64,000 nucleotides of DNA from Ignavibacteriales bacterium (GTDB lineage Bacteria > Bacteroidota > Ignavibacteria > Ignavibacteriales > SURF-24): positions 37,572 through 101,571 of the forward strand of contig JAPLFH010000034.1 of the NCBI GenBank assembly GCA_026390815.1, read 5' to 3'. A program made the translations under genes and the position numbers. This document shows, piece after piece, positions 8,164 through 17,821 of the stretch. The notes below the pieces were generated by a model, which had not been told where the DNA came from, did no database searches, and worked only from the letters and a program-made list of their open reading frames with translations. Within the stretch, counting starts at the first letter, position 1; every line of letters starts with the position of its first letter.

Positions 8164-8804
8164 AGAATCAAAGACTTTGCAACATTAACAGCGCTCATTG
8201 CATCCTGCCCATAACCATCTGCTCCAATTTCAACAGCCCAGCGTTTTGTAACCGGCGCACCACCAACTAATATTTTTACTTTCCCACGAAGACCTGCTTC
8301 CTCCAAAGCTTCAATCGTTGTCTTTTGCATTGTCATTGTTGTTGTAAGCAAAGAACTCATTCCAACTATATTTGCATTATGCTTAATGACTGTATCAATA
8401 AATTTTTGCGGGGAAACATTAACACCCAGATCAATAACATCAAAACCATTTGCTGAAAGCATAATTGAAACAAGGCTCTTCCCAATTTCGTGAATATCGC
8501 CTTGAACAGTTCCCAAAACCACGGTTCCCAGAACTTCTCTTTTATTACCCAGCTTCAAAGCTTCCGGTTCAAGAATAGCCATTGCCGCTTTCATCGCTTC
8601 GCCAGCCATAACTAGATGCGGAAGAAACATTGTACCAGCAGTAAACTGTTCGCCAACGTAATTCATTCCTGCAACATAACCTTTGTTTATAATTTCCAAA
8701 GGAGGAATTCCTTTATCGACCGCCATCCGTGCTAAAGTTTTTGCTTCACCGATTTCACCATCTATTACACTCTGTGCTATCAATTGGAATAACTTATCAT
8801 TCAT
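8142..8804 (-). CDS. Corrinoid (B12-binding) methyltransferase carrier protein, MttC/MtaC-like
   Basis: 220 aa. Residues ~1-90 form the four-helix cap region (GKTLARMAVDKGIPPLEIIN-like start, then MFLPHLVMAGEAMKAAM). Residues ~95-215 are the Rossmann-like cobalamin domain with the base-off ligand motif in GDIHEIGKSL, then GVNVSPQKF and VGMSSLLTTTM. The protein carries the methyl group between the MttB-like enzyme and a second methyltransferase. No second methyltransferase or RamA-type activase gene is in the window. The extreme C-terminus is encoded by a repeat element. Confidence 0.9.
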   Translation of the reverse strand: MNDKLFQLIAQSVIDGEIGEAKTLARMAVDKGIPPLEIINKGYVAGMNYVGEQFTAGTMFLPHLVMAGEAMKAAMAILEPEALKLGNKREVLGTVVLGTVQGDIHEIGKSLVSIMLSANGFDVIDLGVNVSPQKFIDTVIKHNANIVGMSSLLTTTMTMQKTTIEALEEAGLRGKVKILVGGAPVTKRWAVEIGADGYGQDAMSAVNVAKSLILNPRISV

Positions 8805-8973
8805 TTTTATCTTGATTTGTTTGAATGCAAAAATAGAATTATGAATTCAAAGTTCAAAACTAAAAAGTGATTTTGAAAATTATCCTTGGTATTTTATTTC
8901 TAAGAATTTTACAACGATTTATTTTACAAACAAAAATTTCTATATTAAGCAACGACTGAATAAGTTTTTTATG

Positions 8974-8991
8974 ATCTTTCCCCTGAAAGAT
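8974..8991 (+). promoter_or_regulatory. Small hairpin in the leader of the GH13 gene
   Basis: ATCTTTC-CCCT-GAAAGAT, a perfect 7-bp stem with a 4-base loop, 35 bases before the start of the large GH13 gene. It could stabilise the leader or act as an attenuator. No experiment or family match supports a defined role. Confidence 0.3.
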
Positions 8992-9026
8992 TAAAATAAT
9001 TTTTCCGAAAAAATTGGAGAGAAGCA

Positions 9027-12000
9027 ATGCTATCAAAAATTTACAAATCGCTATTTATTATTATAGCTTTAACAATTACCACTACGATTATTGCACAGGT
9101 TACTCCTGGTGATCCAACCGCGATTCCGGTAGAGTTCAGATTCACGTGGGATTTAAATCCTACAGATTCCGGTATTGGAATTAACGGCAGCATGAATGGA
9201 TGGATAAACGGTATTTATAAAATGAAAGAGGTTGAACCTAAATTATGGAAAGTTAAACTTGAACTTCAGCCAGGATCCTACACTTATAAAATTGTAAAAT
9301 ATATTGATACGGTCGGGCAAAGTGGGGTTACCGGCTACTTTACTGATCCGCTTAATTCAAATTTCGGAGGACCTTTTAATGATTCTTTTATGGATGTTAC
9401 CGACCCAATGATTTATTACTTGCTTCCAAAGAATGGTTCGGTTACTTCAAACACAAAACCTGTTTTTATGGCAAACTTTGCAGTAGCAAATCAAAGCCTG
9501 CTTGATATAGATAAAATTGAATTTACACTTGATGGAGCCATAATTCCTAATGCCAAGGATTATTATGACGTGGTGAGTAAGATTTTCACATATAATCCTT
9601 CGGAAGATTTAGCAACCGGATCGCATACTGCCATCATAAAAATTTTTAATACAGTTGGTAGCGTGGCAGAAGAGACAACTACTTTTTCAATTGCAAGCGG
9701 TATAAGCACTGCTCCTTATACTTTCATCTTCGATTCCCAAAGCCCAAATTTCAACTTCCAGAGCACGGTAAAAACAGTTGGCGTTAAAGGAACCTTTAAT
9801 TTTGAAGGTCTGGACGAAATGAAAGACAGTAATGGAGTTTATTCTGTTACCAGAGAATTAAATGTTGGACAGGAAGAACAATATACTTATATCGTAAATG
9901 GTGGCTCATACATTAATGATCCTGATAATCCCAATCTTTCTTCCCGCCACAGAACGATGGTGGTAAAAAAATTAAATGCACGTTCTGAATACAAATATTT
10001 TACTCCACCTTCAGGAATTAGCTACACCTCTCCTTTGCCAGGTCTTGATTTGAAAGCTTTTCTTACTCCGAGTGATTCTAATTATGCAATCAATCCAGCC
10101 GGCATTTTTCTTAAATACGATGGATCTTTAGCCAGACCAACAAAAACAAAAATCGGGAATGACTACGAAGTAAAAATAAAAATAAATAATCCTGCTGAAG
10201 GAAGGCATGTAGTTGAATGGAATGGTAAGGATGATCATGGGAACAACTCATGGACTTCAACTTACACATTCGGTGTTTATCCCGCCAATTCCGGTTTTCA
10301 TTATGTTGATGGAGAAAACGATGATAAAGGAACCGGAGCATACGTCTACCCTTATGGGGTTGCAGCAAACTCCGCTGATATTCGTGAACTGAATATTAAA
10401 GCAAACACTAGTCTTGATTCTCTAATCTTCACAATTAAGATGGAGCAGATTAATAAGAATACAAGAATAGGATTTGGAATAGTAAACAATCTAAATGGAA
10501 AATTTGTAGAAGCACCGGCAGATGTTGAATTGAAAATTCCTGAATGGAATGGCAGAGGAATCTTTGCAATTTTAGCGGCTCCTGGTACAGATTATTTTGA
10601 TCCTGAAAATGAAAATATTATTTATACTTCCCGCGAACCGATGGTAAAAGGATTAACAATTGCACCTGATGTAATTGGTGTTGCAAATAATGAATTCCGT
10701 TTTACAGTGCCGCTTAATTTATTGGAAACGGTACTTGGTACTTTCAAGGATAAATGGTACTTCGGCGCATATTCTTATTTGAAAGATCAGAATGGAACAA
10801 TTGAAATTACAGAAGCCAATGGTGGTTCTGCTGCTGAAGAAGATCCGGATGTTTATGATGTTACTTTTTTTGCAGACACAAAATTCCAGGAAAGATTGTT
10901 AAGCAACTTCAGTTCTGCCAATCAGATTGGCGGACCACGGATTGCTGTTATTGGAAGCGACCAGCGCGGTTATGGTGCTGTAACTCCAGCCGATATTGAT
11001 CCCAATTTGGGTGCTGCACCGGAAGTAAAAATCTATGCAAACGGCGGTGATTTGCTCTATCAACCAGTTAGAGTAAAGGGATTTGCCGATGTTCTTTTCG
11101 GTACAACTGTTACTTTGGATGTAAATGGAATGGCATTCAACGCTGTAACGAATGATAAGAAAGAATTTGATATTGATGTTCCTTTGGTGGAAGGCGAAAA
11201 TAAAATTATTGCATCCGTTCCGTTTGGTAATAATAAAACTAGCAGCAGTGTTCCGGTAATTTATAACTATTTAATCAATCATAAACCGGTTGCAAAAATT
11301 TACAAAAACATTTCCGCCAGTTCAGTGGAATTAAATGCCGATAGTTCCTACGATCCTGATGGTTCAAATTTGGTTTATTCCTGGTATCAGGATAAAGACA
11401 ATCCTGCACAAGTAAATTTGTCAAACACAACAAGTTCAACAACATCTTTTTCGTTTCCGCAGAAGCAAGGCGAGTATTATTTTACACTAAAAGCAAAGGA
11501 TATTGCAAATGATACCGGCTGGGCAAGAGCAGTTGTTGTAGTTAAACAAGGATCAGCCATACAACCAGACTTAACAAAATGGCATCCAGCGTGGGCAGAC
11601 AGCGCAATTTTTTATTGTGTCTTTGTAAGAACTTTTGATGCTTCCGGAACATTCAATGGAATTACAGCCCGGATGCAGGAACTTAAAAATCTTGGTGTAA
11701 CCGGAATATGGCTCCTGCCAATTCATCCCTCAACCGGAAACATGGGACCCGATAATCCAGGTTATGCAATTACAGATTATATGAACATTCTTTCAGATTA
11801 TGGTACCAAGCAGGATTTTAAAAATTTTGTAAATACTGCACATCAATATGGAATAAGGGTGATATTGGATCACGTAATTCAGCATACTTCCGATCTTCAT
11901 CCGTTTATGAAAGATGCAAATAAATACAAAGACGCATCTCCTTACTATCCTTTTTATTATTGGGATGCAAATAAAAATTTCCAATATCTTTTCACTTGGG

Positions 12001-13220
12001 TAGATTTGCCTTCTATTAATTACAGCCAGGAAACTACAAGAGATTACCTTGTAAGAATGGCTAAGTACTGGGTGCAGGATTTTAATATAGATGGTTATCG
12101 TTGTGATGTTGCCTGGGCAATCGATTCACTTAGAACTGAAGGACCAGCCTACTGGCAAAGATGGAGAAGTGAAATTAAAAATCTGAAACCGGATGTTTTC
12201 CTTTTGGCAGAAGGCGATGCCTGGCAGACAAAATTATTTAACAAGAAATTTGATGCGGCGTATGACTGGAAATGGTTTGGTGCAATGAAAGGTGTAATTT
12301 CAACAACACAAAGCATAGATAACCTGGACAAATGGATTACTTCGTATGAAGGTCCGGGGTTCCCTAAACAAGCGCTTACATTTAAATTTATGGAAAACCA
12401 GGACGAGCAGCGGTTTATTGAAGCCTACGGAATTGCAAATACCAAAGTTGCCGCGGCTCATTTATTAACAGCGCCAGGTGTTCCAATGCTTTATGCGGGA
12501 CAGGAAGTTGGCGAAGTAACAAACAGAGGCAACATTAATTGGAATGATCCCAATAACCTGCTGCCCTATTACAAAAAATTAATTGAAATAAGAAAAAATA
12601 ATCCTGCGCTTGCGTATGGCGATTTCCAGAGGATTTCCAATACATCAACAGATAAAGTTTATTCATATCTCCGTAGATTTGGATCAAACAACGTTATTGT
12701 AAACTGCAACTTCAGTTCATCAACGGTTAACATGGCTTTTACCGTTCCGTTAGATAAAATCAGCTTCGATTCAACTTCAACTTTTTATCTTGTTGATCCT
12801 TTGAATGGAGTATCGCCAAAAGTAAAAGGAACAGACCTGAAAAGTTACTGGGTAACAATTCCACCCTCAGGAGTGCAGATTTACATTTTATCCAACGAGC
12901 CTTTGACGGAAGTTGATGACCAGAGTAAAGCTAAACCGCTTTCATTTGACTTAGCACAGAATTATCCTAATCCGTTCAACCCTTCTACTACGATAAAATA
13001 TTCTTTGCCGTTTGCAAGCAAAATAAAAATCTCCGTTTATAATGTTGTTGGACAAAAAGTAGATGAGTTGATTAATAGAGAACAAAATGCCGGTTACTAT
13101 GATGTTGTCTGGAATGCCGCAAACTATGCATCTGGAATATATATTTACAATATTGAAGCAACTGCGTTAAATGGAAAAGGAAATTATCGCGTGGCGAAAA
13201 AGATGGTATTGGTAAAGTGA
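9027..13220 (+). CDS. Very large secreted GH13 alpha-amylase-type enzyme with a type IX-like sorting domain
   Basis: 1397 aa with a Sec signal peptide (residues 1-24). Two glycogen-binding/CBM48-like beta domains (~35-110 and ~235-310) come first. A region at ~420-620 (FHYVDGENDDKGTGAYVYP) resembles glucodextranase C-type domains, and a PKD-like domain follows (~760-845). The GH13 barrel spans ~850-1240: Asp1027 in DGYRCDVAW (nucleophile), Glu1062 in LLAEGDAW (acid/base), Asp1126 in ENQDEQR. The tail from ~1308 begins FDLAQNYPNPFNPSTT and is a sorting domain for export and surface anchoring. A GGAGAG ribosome site precedes the ATG. It probably acts on extracellular alpha-glucans. Confidence 0.92.
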   Translation: MLSKIYKSLFIIIALTITTTIIAQVTPGDPTAIPVEFRFTWDLNPTDSGIGINGSMNGWINGIYKMKEVEPKLWKVKLELQPGSYTYKIVKYIDTVGQSGVTGYFTDPLNSNFGGPFNDSFMDVTDPMIYYLLPKNGSVTSNTKPVFMANFAVANQSLLDIDKIEFTLDGAIIPNAKDYYDVVSKIFTYNPSEDLATGSHTAIIKIFNTVGSVAEETTTFSIASGISTAPYTFIFDSQSPNFNFQSTVKTVGVKGTFNFEGLDEMKDSNGVYSVTRELNVGQEEQYTYIVNGGSYINDPDNPNLSSRHRTMVVKKLNARSEYKYFTPPSGISYTSPLPGLDLKAFLTPSDSNYAINPAGIFLKYDGSLARPTKTKIGNDYEVKIKINNPAEGRHVVEWNGKDDHGNNSWTSTYTFGVYPANSGFHYVDGENDDKGTGAYVYPYGVAANSADIRELNIKANTSLDSLIFTIKMEQINKNTRIGFGIVNNLNGKFVEAPADVELKIPEWNGRGIFAILAAPGTDYFDPENENIIYTSREPMVKGLTIAPDVIGVANNEFRFTVPLNLLETVLGTFKDKWYFGAYSYLKDQNGTIEITEANGGSAAEEDPDVYDVTFFADTKFQERLLSNFSSANQIGGPRIAVIGSDQRGYGAVTPADIDPNLGAAPEVKIYANGGDLLYQPVRVKGFADVLFGTTVTLDVNGMAFNAVTNDKKEFDIDVPLVEGENKIIASVPFGNNKTSSSVPVIYNYLINHKPVAKIYKNISASSVELNADSSYDPDGSNLVYSWYQDKDNPAQVNLSNTTSSTTSFSFPQKQGEYYFTLKAKDIANDTGWARAVVVVKQGSAIQPDLTKWHPAWADSAIFYCVFVRTFDASGTFNGITARMQELKNLGVTGIWLLPIHPSTGNMGPDNPGYAITDYMNILSDYGTKQDFKNFVNTAHQYGIRVILDHVIQHTSDLHPFMKDANKYKDASPYYPFYYWDANKNFQYLFTWVDLPSINYSQETTRDYLVRMAKYWVQDFNIDGYRCDVAWAIDSLRTEGPAYWQRWRSEIKNLKPDVFLLAEGDAWQTKLFNKKFDAAYDWKWFGAMKGVISTTQSIDNLDKWITSYEGPGFPKQALTFKFMENQDEQRFIEAYGIANTKVAAAHLLTAPGVPMLYAGQEVGEVTNRGNINWNDPNNLLPYYKKLIEIRKNNPALAYGDFQRISNTSTDKVYSYLRRFGSNNVIVNCNFSSSTVNMAFTVPLDKISFDSTSTFYLVDPLNGVSPKVKGTDLKSYWVTIPPSGVQIYILSNEPLTEVDDQSKAKPLSFDLAQNYPNPFNPSTTIKYSLPFASKIKISVYNVVGQKVDELINREQNAGYYDVVWNAANYASGIYIYNIEATALNGKGNYRVAKKMVLVK

Positions 13221-13235
13221 TTTTATTTTCTTATT

Positions 13236-13275
13236 AGAAGTGACATATCTCGGTGATATGTCATTTCTGTTTTAT
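13236..13275 (+). terminator. Intrinsic terminator after the large GH13 gene
   Basis: A 14-bp stem, AGAAGTGACATATC with GATATGTCATTTCT (one G-T pair) and a 5-base loop, followed by GTTTTATTT. It begins 15 bases after the stop codon. Confidence 0.8.
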
Positions 13276-13410
13276 TTCAACTTGACATTCCGATTTTAAA
13301 AATTCATATTGGGACAAAAATTCGAACCATTTCGGATTTTTAATAGAAGGCATTAAGAATGAATCATTCTTAATTATTTTTTAATCATATCCTAAAAAAA
13401 TGGAGCATTT

Positions 13411-14676
13411 ATGAATACAGCTAAATTAATCCTTGAAGGAAAGGAGTATGAGCTTCCGGTTATAGTTGGTACCGAGGGAGAAGTTGCCATAGACATTTCT
13501 ACCCTGCGAGCTAAATCAGTAGCAATAACAATGGATTCAGGTTATGGTAATACCGGTTCCTGTGAAAGTGCTATAACTTTTATTGATGGCGAAAAAGGAA
13601 TTTTGCATTACCGCGGTTATCCAATAGAAGTTTTGGCGCGGCAAAGCAACTTTGTAGAAGTTAGTTATTTACTTATATACGGTCACCTTCCAACTAAGCA
13701 GGAAATGGATGATTTTAAATATGAATTAACTCATCACAGCCTTTTGCCGGAAGATATGAAAAAGTTTTACGAAGGTGTTCCTCATAACGCGCATCCGATG
13801 GGAGTGCTTTCTTCAATGGTTACTTCGCTAACCGGTTATTATTCAGCAAAAGATGATGATGATTTAAATGTAATCCGCCTTCTTGCAAAACTTAAAACTT
13901 TGGCTGCATTTACTTATAAAAATTTAATCGGGCAACCATATATTTATCCAAGAAATGAATTAGGTTACGCCGCTGATTTTCTTCATATGATGTTTGCGGT
14001 TCCATCAGAACCATATGAAATACCACAAGAACTTGAAAAGGCTTTGGACCTTCTTTTAATCCTGCATGCTGATCATGAACAAAACTGCAGTACTTCAACA
14101 GTTAGAATGGTTGGAAGCAGTGAAGCAAATCTGTTCGCTTCAATTTCGGCAGGCATAAGCGCTTTGTGGGGGAAACTACACGGTGGTGCAAACCAGGCTG
14201 TTCTTGAAATGCTGGAGATGATTAAGGCTGATGGTGGTAATTACAAAAAATTTGTTGATATGGCAAAGGATAAAAATTCCAACTTTAAGTTAATGGGCTT
14301 TGGGCACCGTGTTTATAAAAACTTCGATCCTCGCGCTACAATTCTTAAAGAAGCCGCCGATAAAGTTCTAAATCAACTTGGTAAAAATGATCCTTTGTTA
14401 GACATTGCAAAAAATCTGGAGAGAGTTGCGCTTGAAGATAATTATTTTGTTGAAAGAAAACTTTATCCAAATGTTGATTTCTACAGCGGAATAATTTATC
14501 GTGCGATGGGAATTCCTACCGATATGTTCACAGTAATGTTTGCCCTTGGAAGATTACCCGGATGGATTGCTCAATGGAAAGAAATGAGAAGTGATTCACA
14601 TGCTCGGATTTATAGACCGCGCCAGATTTATGTTGGAGCCGTAAATCAAACATATGTTCCATTGGATAAAAGATAA
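13411..14676 (+). CDS. gltA: Citrate synthase
   Basis: 421 aa, the common bacterial length. It condenses oxaloacetate and acetyl-CoA at the entry of the TCA cycle in the cytoplasm. Hallmarks are GEKGILHYRGYPIE near the N-terminus, the first active-site His in KLHGGANQAVLEM, the second in GFGHRVYKNFDPRA, and the catalytic Asp in VDFYSG. A GGAG-containing leader precedes the ATG. It is a single gene between a strong terminator and a GC-rich hairpin, so it is probably monocistronic. Confidence 0.96.
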   Translation: MNTAKLILEGKEYELPVIVGTEGEVAIDISTLRAKSVAITMDSGYGNTGSCESAITFIDGEKGILHYRGYPIEVLARQSNFVEVSYLLIYGHLPTKQEMDDFKYELTHHSLLPEDMKKFYEGVPHNAHPMGVLSSMVTSLTGYYSAKDDDDLNVIRLLAKLKTLAAFTYKNLIGQPYIYPRNELGYAADFLHMMFAVPSEPYEIPQELEKALDLLLILHADHEQNCSTSTVRMVGSSEANLFASISAGISALWGKLHGGANQAVLEMLEMIKADGGNYKKFVDMAKDKNSNFKLMGFGHRVYKNFDPRATILKEAADKVLNQLGKNDPLLDIAKNLERVALEDNYFVERKLYPNVDFYSGIIYRAMGIPTDMFTVMFALGRLPGWIAQWKEMRSDSHARIYRPRQIYVGAVNQTYVPLDKR

Positions 14677-14687
14677 TTTTTATTATG

Positions 14688-14709
14688 ACCCCACGATAAC
14701 TCGTGGGGT
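14688..14709 (+). terminator. GC-rich hairpin after citrate synthase
   Basis: A perfect 9-bp stem, ACCCCACGA with TCGTGGGGT and loop TAAC, 12 bases after the gltA stop. The following T content is poor (TAACTT), so termination may be inefficient. It could serve both this gene and the convergent biotin carrier gene. Confidence 0.5.
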
Positions 14710-14812
14710 TAACTTAAAAGCGAATCTTCTGAAAAAATAAATTAGTTGGCGATTGGAAAAATCGTGGTTTCAAAAATGGATTAAAGATTTCTAATTTCCG
14801 ATTTTGAAAATG

Positions 14813-15130
14813 TTATTCAAACTCAACAAGCAATTCACCTTTGGCTACCATACTGCCAGGTTTTACATGAATTGTTTTAATAATAAAATCTTGTGGAGAG
14901 ATAATTGTGTTCTTCATCTTCATTGCTTCAAATACAAGAAGTTTATCTCCACGCTTAACACTTTGCCCTTTCTTAACACACAATTCCAAAATATTACCGG
15001 GTAATATTGCATTAAGCTTCTTTGGATCAGCAGGAATGTATGGTTTTCTGCGAATAAACTTTGGAGTTAATTTAGCTTCGTAAGAAGTATCATCAATTAT
15101 AACTTTGTAAAAATCGTTTATATTATCCAT
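14813..15130 (-). CDS. Biotin carboxyl carrier protein subunit of an acyl-CoA carboxylase or decarboxylase
   Basis: 105 aa. The C-terminal 70 residues form a biotinyl domain with the biotinylated Lys in FEAMKMKN, preceded by APGNILEL-like ILPGNILELCVKKGQSV and followed by HVKPGSMVAKGELL. The protein carries carboxybiotin to the carboxyltransferase encoded 2 bases upstream. The ~45-residue N-terminus (YKVIIDDTSYEAKLTPKFIR) is the extension seen in separate carrier subunits of propionyl-CoA carboxylase and methylmalonyl-CoA decarboxylase. No biotin carboxylase is in the window. Confidence 0.9.
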   Translation of the reverse strand: MDNINDFYKVIIDDTSYEAKLTPKFIRRKPYIPADPKKLNAILPGNILELCVKKGQSVKRGDKLLVFEAMKMKNTIISPQDFIIKTIHVKPGSMVAKGELLVEFE

Positions 15131-15132
15131 AA

Positions 15133-16677
15133 TTAAAAAGGTGGAATTCCGTGCTTCTTGTTGGGTCGTAACTCAACTTTATTTGCCGATAATCTAAATG
15201 CATGTAAAAGTGTTGATCTTGTTTCTTCCGGATTAATCACTGCATCTATATGCCCCGCGGCGGCGGCAACATAAGGATTTGCAAATTTCTCGCTATACTC
15301 CTGCACTTTCTTTTTTCTCATTGCATCAGGATCTTCTGCTGTAGCAATTTCATTTTTGAAAATTATATTAGCGGCGCCTTCTGGTCCCATTACAGCAATT
15401 TCTGCTGTGGGCCAGGCATAAACAAAATCAGCACCCAGATGGCGCGAGCACATTGCTATGTATCCGCCACCGTAAGCCTTACGTAAAATAATTGTTATTT
15501 TGGGAACAGACGCTTCACTATAAGCATACAAAACTTTAGCGCCATGACGAATAACTCCGGCATGCTCCTGATCGATACCAGGAAGGTATCCGGGTAAATC
15601 TACAAGAGTTAATAAAGGAATATTAAACGCATCGCAGAACCGGATAAATCTTGCGGCTTTATCGGATGAATCAACATCAAGAACTCCCGCCAAAACCATT
15701 GGCTGATTGCCAACAATACCTACGGTATGACCATCCATCCTTGCAAAACCAATAACAATATTTGCTGCCCACATTTCCTGGATTTCAAGGAAATCGGAAT
15801 CATCACAAATGGCTTTAATAACATCGCGAATGTCGTAAGGTTTGCTCGCTTCAGTTGGAATTATTTTATCAATTCTAAATTGAGGTTTGGGAAGTTTGGA
15901 TGGAAATACTTCCGCTTTCTTTCTGTTGTTCCAGGGAATGAATGTGATTAGCTTCTTTATCTGTTCAAAACATTCATACTCGCTTAAAGCAAAGAAATGT
16001 GCGTTGCCGGAAATTTCCGTTTGCACTCTTGCCCCGCCAAGATCTTCCATCGATATTTCTTCACCAAGAACAGTTTTAATTACTTCCGGACCAGTGATAA
16101 ACATTTTGGAAATTTTATCTACTACAAAAACAAAATCAGTTAATGCTGGCGAATAAACTGCTCCGCCGGCACATGGACCAAGTATTACAGAGATTTGCGG
16201 AATTACTCCCGAAGCTAATGTATTGCGGTAAAAAATGTCTCCATATCCTGCCAAAGAATTTACACCTTCCTGAATTCGGGCACCACCAGAATCATTTATT
16301 CCGATTAGAGGAACACCCATCTTAATTGCGTGATCCATAATCTTTGTAATTTTTTTTGCATGCATCAATCCAAGTGATCCGCCTGCGACTGTAAAATCCT
16401 GTGCAAAAATACAAATTGGATGACCGAATATGGTTCCCGAACCAGTAATTACTCCATCTGCGGGAAGAATCTTTTTATCCATATCAAAATCTTTTGCCTG
16501 ATGTTCTACAAAAAGATCGGTTTCCTGGAACGAGCCTGGATCGAGAAGAATTTTAATTCTTTCCCTTGCCGGAAGTTTTCCCATTGCCATCTGTTTTTGG
16601 ATAGCCTTGGCGCCACCACCCGCAGAAATTGTATCCTTCCGTTTAAATAAATCTATGATTTTACTTGCTAAAGACAC
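15133..16677 (-). CDS. Acyl-CoA carboxylase / methylmalonyl-CoA decarboxylase carboxyltransferase subunit
   Basis: 514 aa of the crotonase-fold carboxyltransferase family (PccB/MmdA). The N-half has GGGAKAIQKQMAMGKLPARE, SGGARIQEGVNSLAGYGDIF and GPCAGGAVYSPALTDF. The C-half has NQPMVLAGVLDVDSSDKAAR, LVDLPGYLPG and RKAYGGGYIAMCSR, the acyl-CoA oxyanion region. It starts with GTG behind a GAGG and forms a tight pair with the biotin carrier (2-base gap). Without a biotin carboxylase or a sodium-pumping beta subunit nearby, I cannot decide between propionyl-CoA carboxylation and decarboxylation. Confidence 0.92.
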   Translation of the reverse strand: MSLASKIIDLFKRKDTISAGGGAKAIQKQMAMGKLPARERIKILLDPGSFQETDLFVEHQAKDFDMDKKILPADGVITGSGTIFGHPICIFAQDFTVAGGSLGLMHAKKITKIMDHAIKMGVPLIGINDSGGARIQEGVNSLAGYGDIFYRNTLASGVIPQISVILGPCAGGAVYSPALTDFVFVVDKISKMFITGPEVIKTVLGEEISMEDLGGARVQTEISGNAHFFALSEYECFEQIKKLITFIPWNNRKKAEVFPSKLPKPQFRIDKIIPTEASKPYDIRDVIKAICDDSDFLEIQEMWAANIVIGFARMDGHTVGIVGNQPMVLAGVLDVDSSDKAARFIRFCDAFNIPLLTLVDLPGYLPGIDQEHAGVIRHGAKVLYAYSEASVPKITIILRKAYGGGYIAMCSRHLGADFVYAWPTAEIAVMGPEGAANIIFKNEIATAEDPDAMRKKKVQEYSEKFANPYVAAAAGHIDAVINPEETRSTLLHAFRLSANKVELRPNKKHGIPPF

Positions 16678-16789
16678 TTTAGTTGCCTCAAAAATATTAT
16701 TTCTAAATTCTATCTGATTGTAATCCCTTTTACATCAAACATGGGGAAGAAAGATAACAAAATTCTATGATATAAGGTAATAGAGCGAA

Positions 16790-16896
16790 GAGTGAAGAAC
16801 GGAGAGTGAAGAACGGAGAGTGAAGAAAACGATGAACAACTATGAAAATTGGAAATTTTATTCGTCTTTAATTCATCACTCTACGTTCTTCGTTCT
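16790..16896. repeat. 14-bp tandem repeat with a distal inverted copy, after arsM
   Basis: GAGTGAAGAACGGA is present three times in tandem (16790-16831, the last copy diverged). About 40 bases further, TTCATCACTCTACGTTCTTC (from 16872) is an inverted copy with roughly 18 of 20 positions matching. The whole can fold as a large hairpin just downstream of the arsM stop and might end the arsenic transcript, though no clean T-run follows. Confidence 0.6.
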
Positions 16897-16904
16897 AAAC
16901 TAAT

Positions 16905-17705
16905 TTACTTTCCCGCAACAACTGTAATGCTTAAAATTCCAGAGCCGGAATTTTTATATTCATCAAGCTCGGTTTGTGAAAGATAGTTTAGCAATAATTT
17001 GTCCGGTAATGTAATCCGCTTTTCGGTTTTTATTTCGGTATTTTTAAAACCGGCTTTGCTAATTGCATTAAGATAATCTTCCATCTTTAATGCGCCCGCA
17101 ACACAGCCGGCGTACATTGCAGCAGACTCAAGAATTTTTCCGGGCAGTTCACCTTTAATTACCAAATCGGATACACAGAAATGTGCACCGGTTTTAAGCA
17201 CACGGTAAATCTCGGCAAATGCTTTTTCCTTATTTGGAACAAGATTTAAAACGCAGTTACTAATTACTACATCCGCAAAATTATTTTCTAATGGAAGGCT
17301 TTCAATCTCACCTAATTTGAATTCGACATTATTGAATCCAAGTTTAGCTTTGTTTTTTTCAGCCTTGATCACCATTTCCGGAGTCATATCTATTCCAATT
17401 ACTTTTCCGGTTTTACCAACAAATGAGTGGGCAACAAAAACATCATTACCGGCACCGGAGCCAAGATCAACAACAGTATCGCCTTCTTTTATTCCAGCGT
17501 GTTCAGTTGGAAGCCCACAGCCCAAACCTAAATCAGCATCTGCAACATAACCCTGAAGGTTTGAATATTCATCTTCAAGTATTGTGTAATCGTCTTTAGA
17601 ACTGCTGCTGCAACCACATCCGCAACCGGATTTAATCTCACTACGGATTGCAATTTCCGCATATTTGTCTTTTACGATTTCTTTTATTTCTTTTTCTGAG
17701 TTCAT
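16905..17705 (-). CDS. arsM: Arsenite S-adenosylmethionine methyltransferase
   Basis: 266 aa. ArsM methylates As(III) stepwise to methylarsenicals in the cytoplasm. The AdoMet motif is VVDLGSGAGNDVFVA. Cys63 (LGLGCGLP), Cys151 (ISNCVLN) and Cys201 (YAGCVAGA) match the arsenite-binding cysteines of the family; the 50-residue gap between the last two agrees with characterised ArsM. An additional GCGCGC cluster at Cys28/30/32 lies near the N-terminus. A strong AGGAGA precedes the ATG. It is the last gene of the arsenic operon. Confidence 0.93.
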   Translation of the reverse strand: MNSEKEIKEIVKDKYAEIAIRSEIKSGCGCGCSSSSKDDYTILEDEYSNLQGYVADADLGLGCGLPTEHAGIKEGDTVVDLGSGAGNDVFVAHSFVGKTGKVIGIDMTPEMVIKAEKNKAKLGFNNVEFKLGEIESLPLENNFADVVISNCVLNLVPNKEKAFAEIYRVLKTGAHFCVSDLVIKGELPGKILESAAMYAGCVAGALKMEDYLNAISKAGFKNTEIKTEKRITLPDKLLLNYLSQTELDEYKNSGSGILSITVVAGK

Positions 17706-17745
17706 TTTTTGTCTCCTGTAAATTATTTATTAGATCGATTTGTTA

Positions 17746-17801
17746 ATTGCTAAATTGTTGCATTGTTAAATTGTTCTTCCACTAAAAAACAATTTAGCAA
17801 T
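17746..17801. repeat. 14-bp perfect inverted repeat between ccdA and arsM
   Basis: ATTGCTAAATTGTT (17746-17759) and AACAATTTAGCAAT (17788-17801) are perfect reverse complements with a 28-base spacer that contains further related ATTGTTAAATTGTT sequence. It lies in the spacer of a co-directional operon and lacks an adjacent T-run, so it is more likely a repeat element or mRNA-stabilising stem than a terminator. Confidence 0.6.
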
Positions 17802-17821
17802 TGAACAATTTTACATTTCAT

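Noticed and set aside
10111..10368. Antisense frame inside the large GH13 gene
   Set aside because: A shadow of the coding strand with biased composition (His/Leu/Arg-rich) and no start signal.
14688..14709. A protein-binding operator after gltA
   Set aside because: Its position right after a stop codon and the GC-rich perfect stem fit a transcript-end hairpin better.
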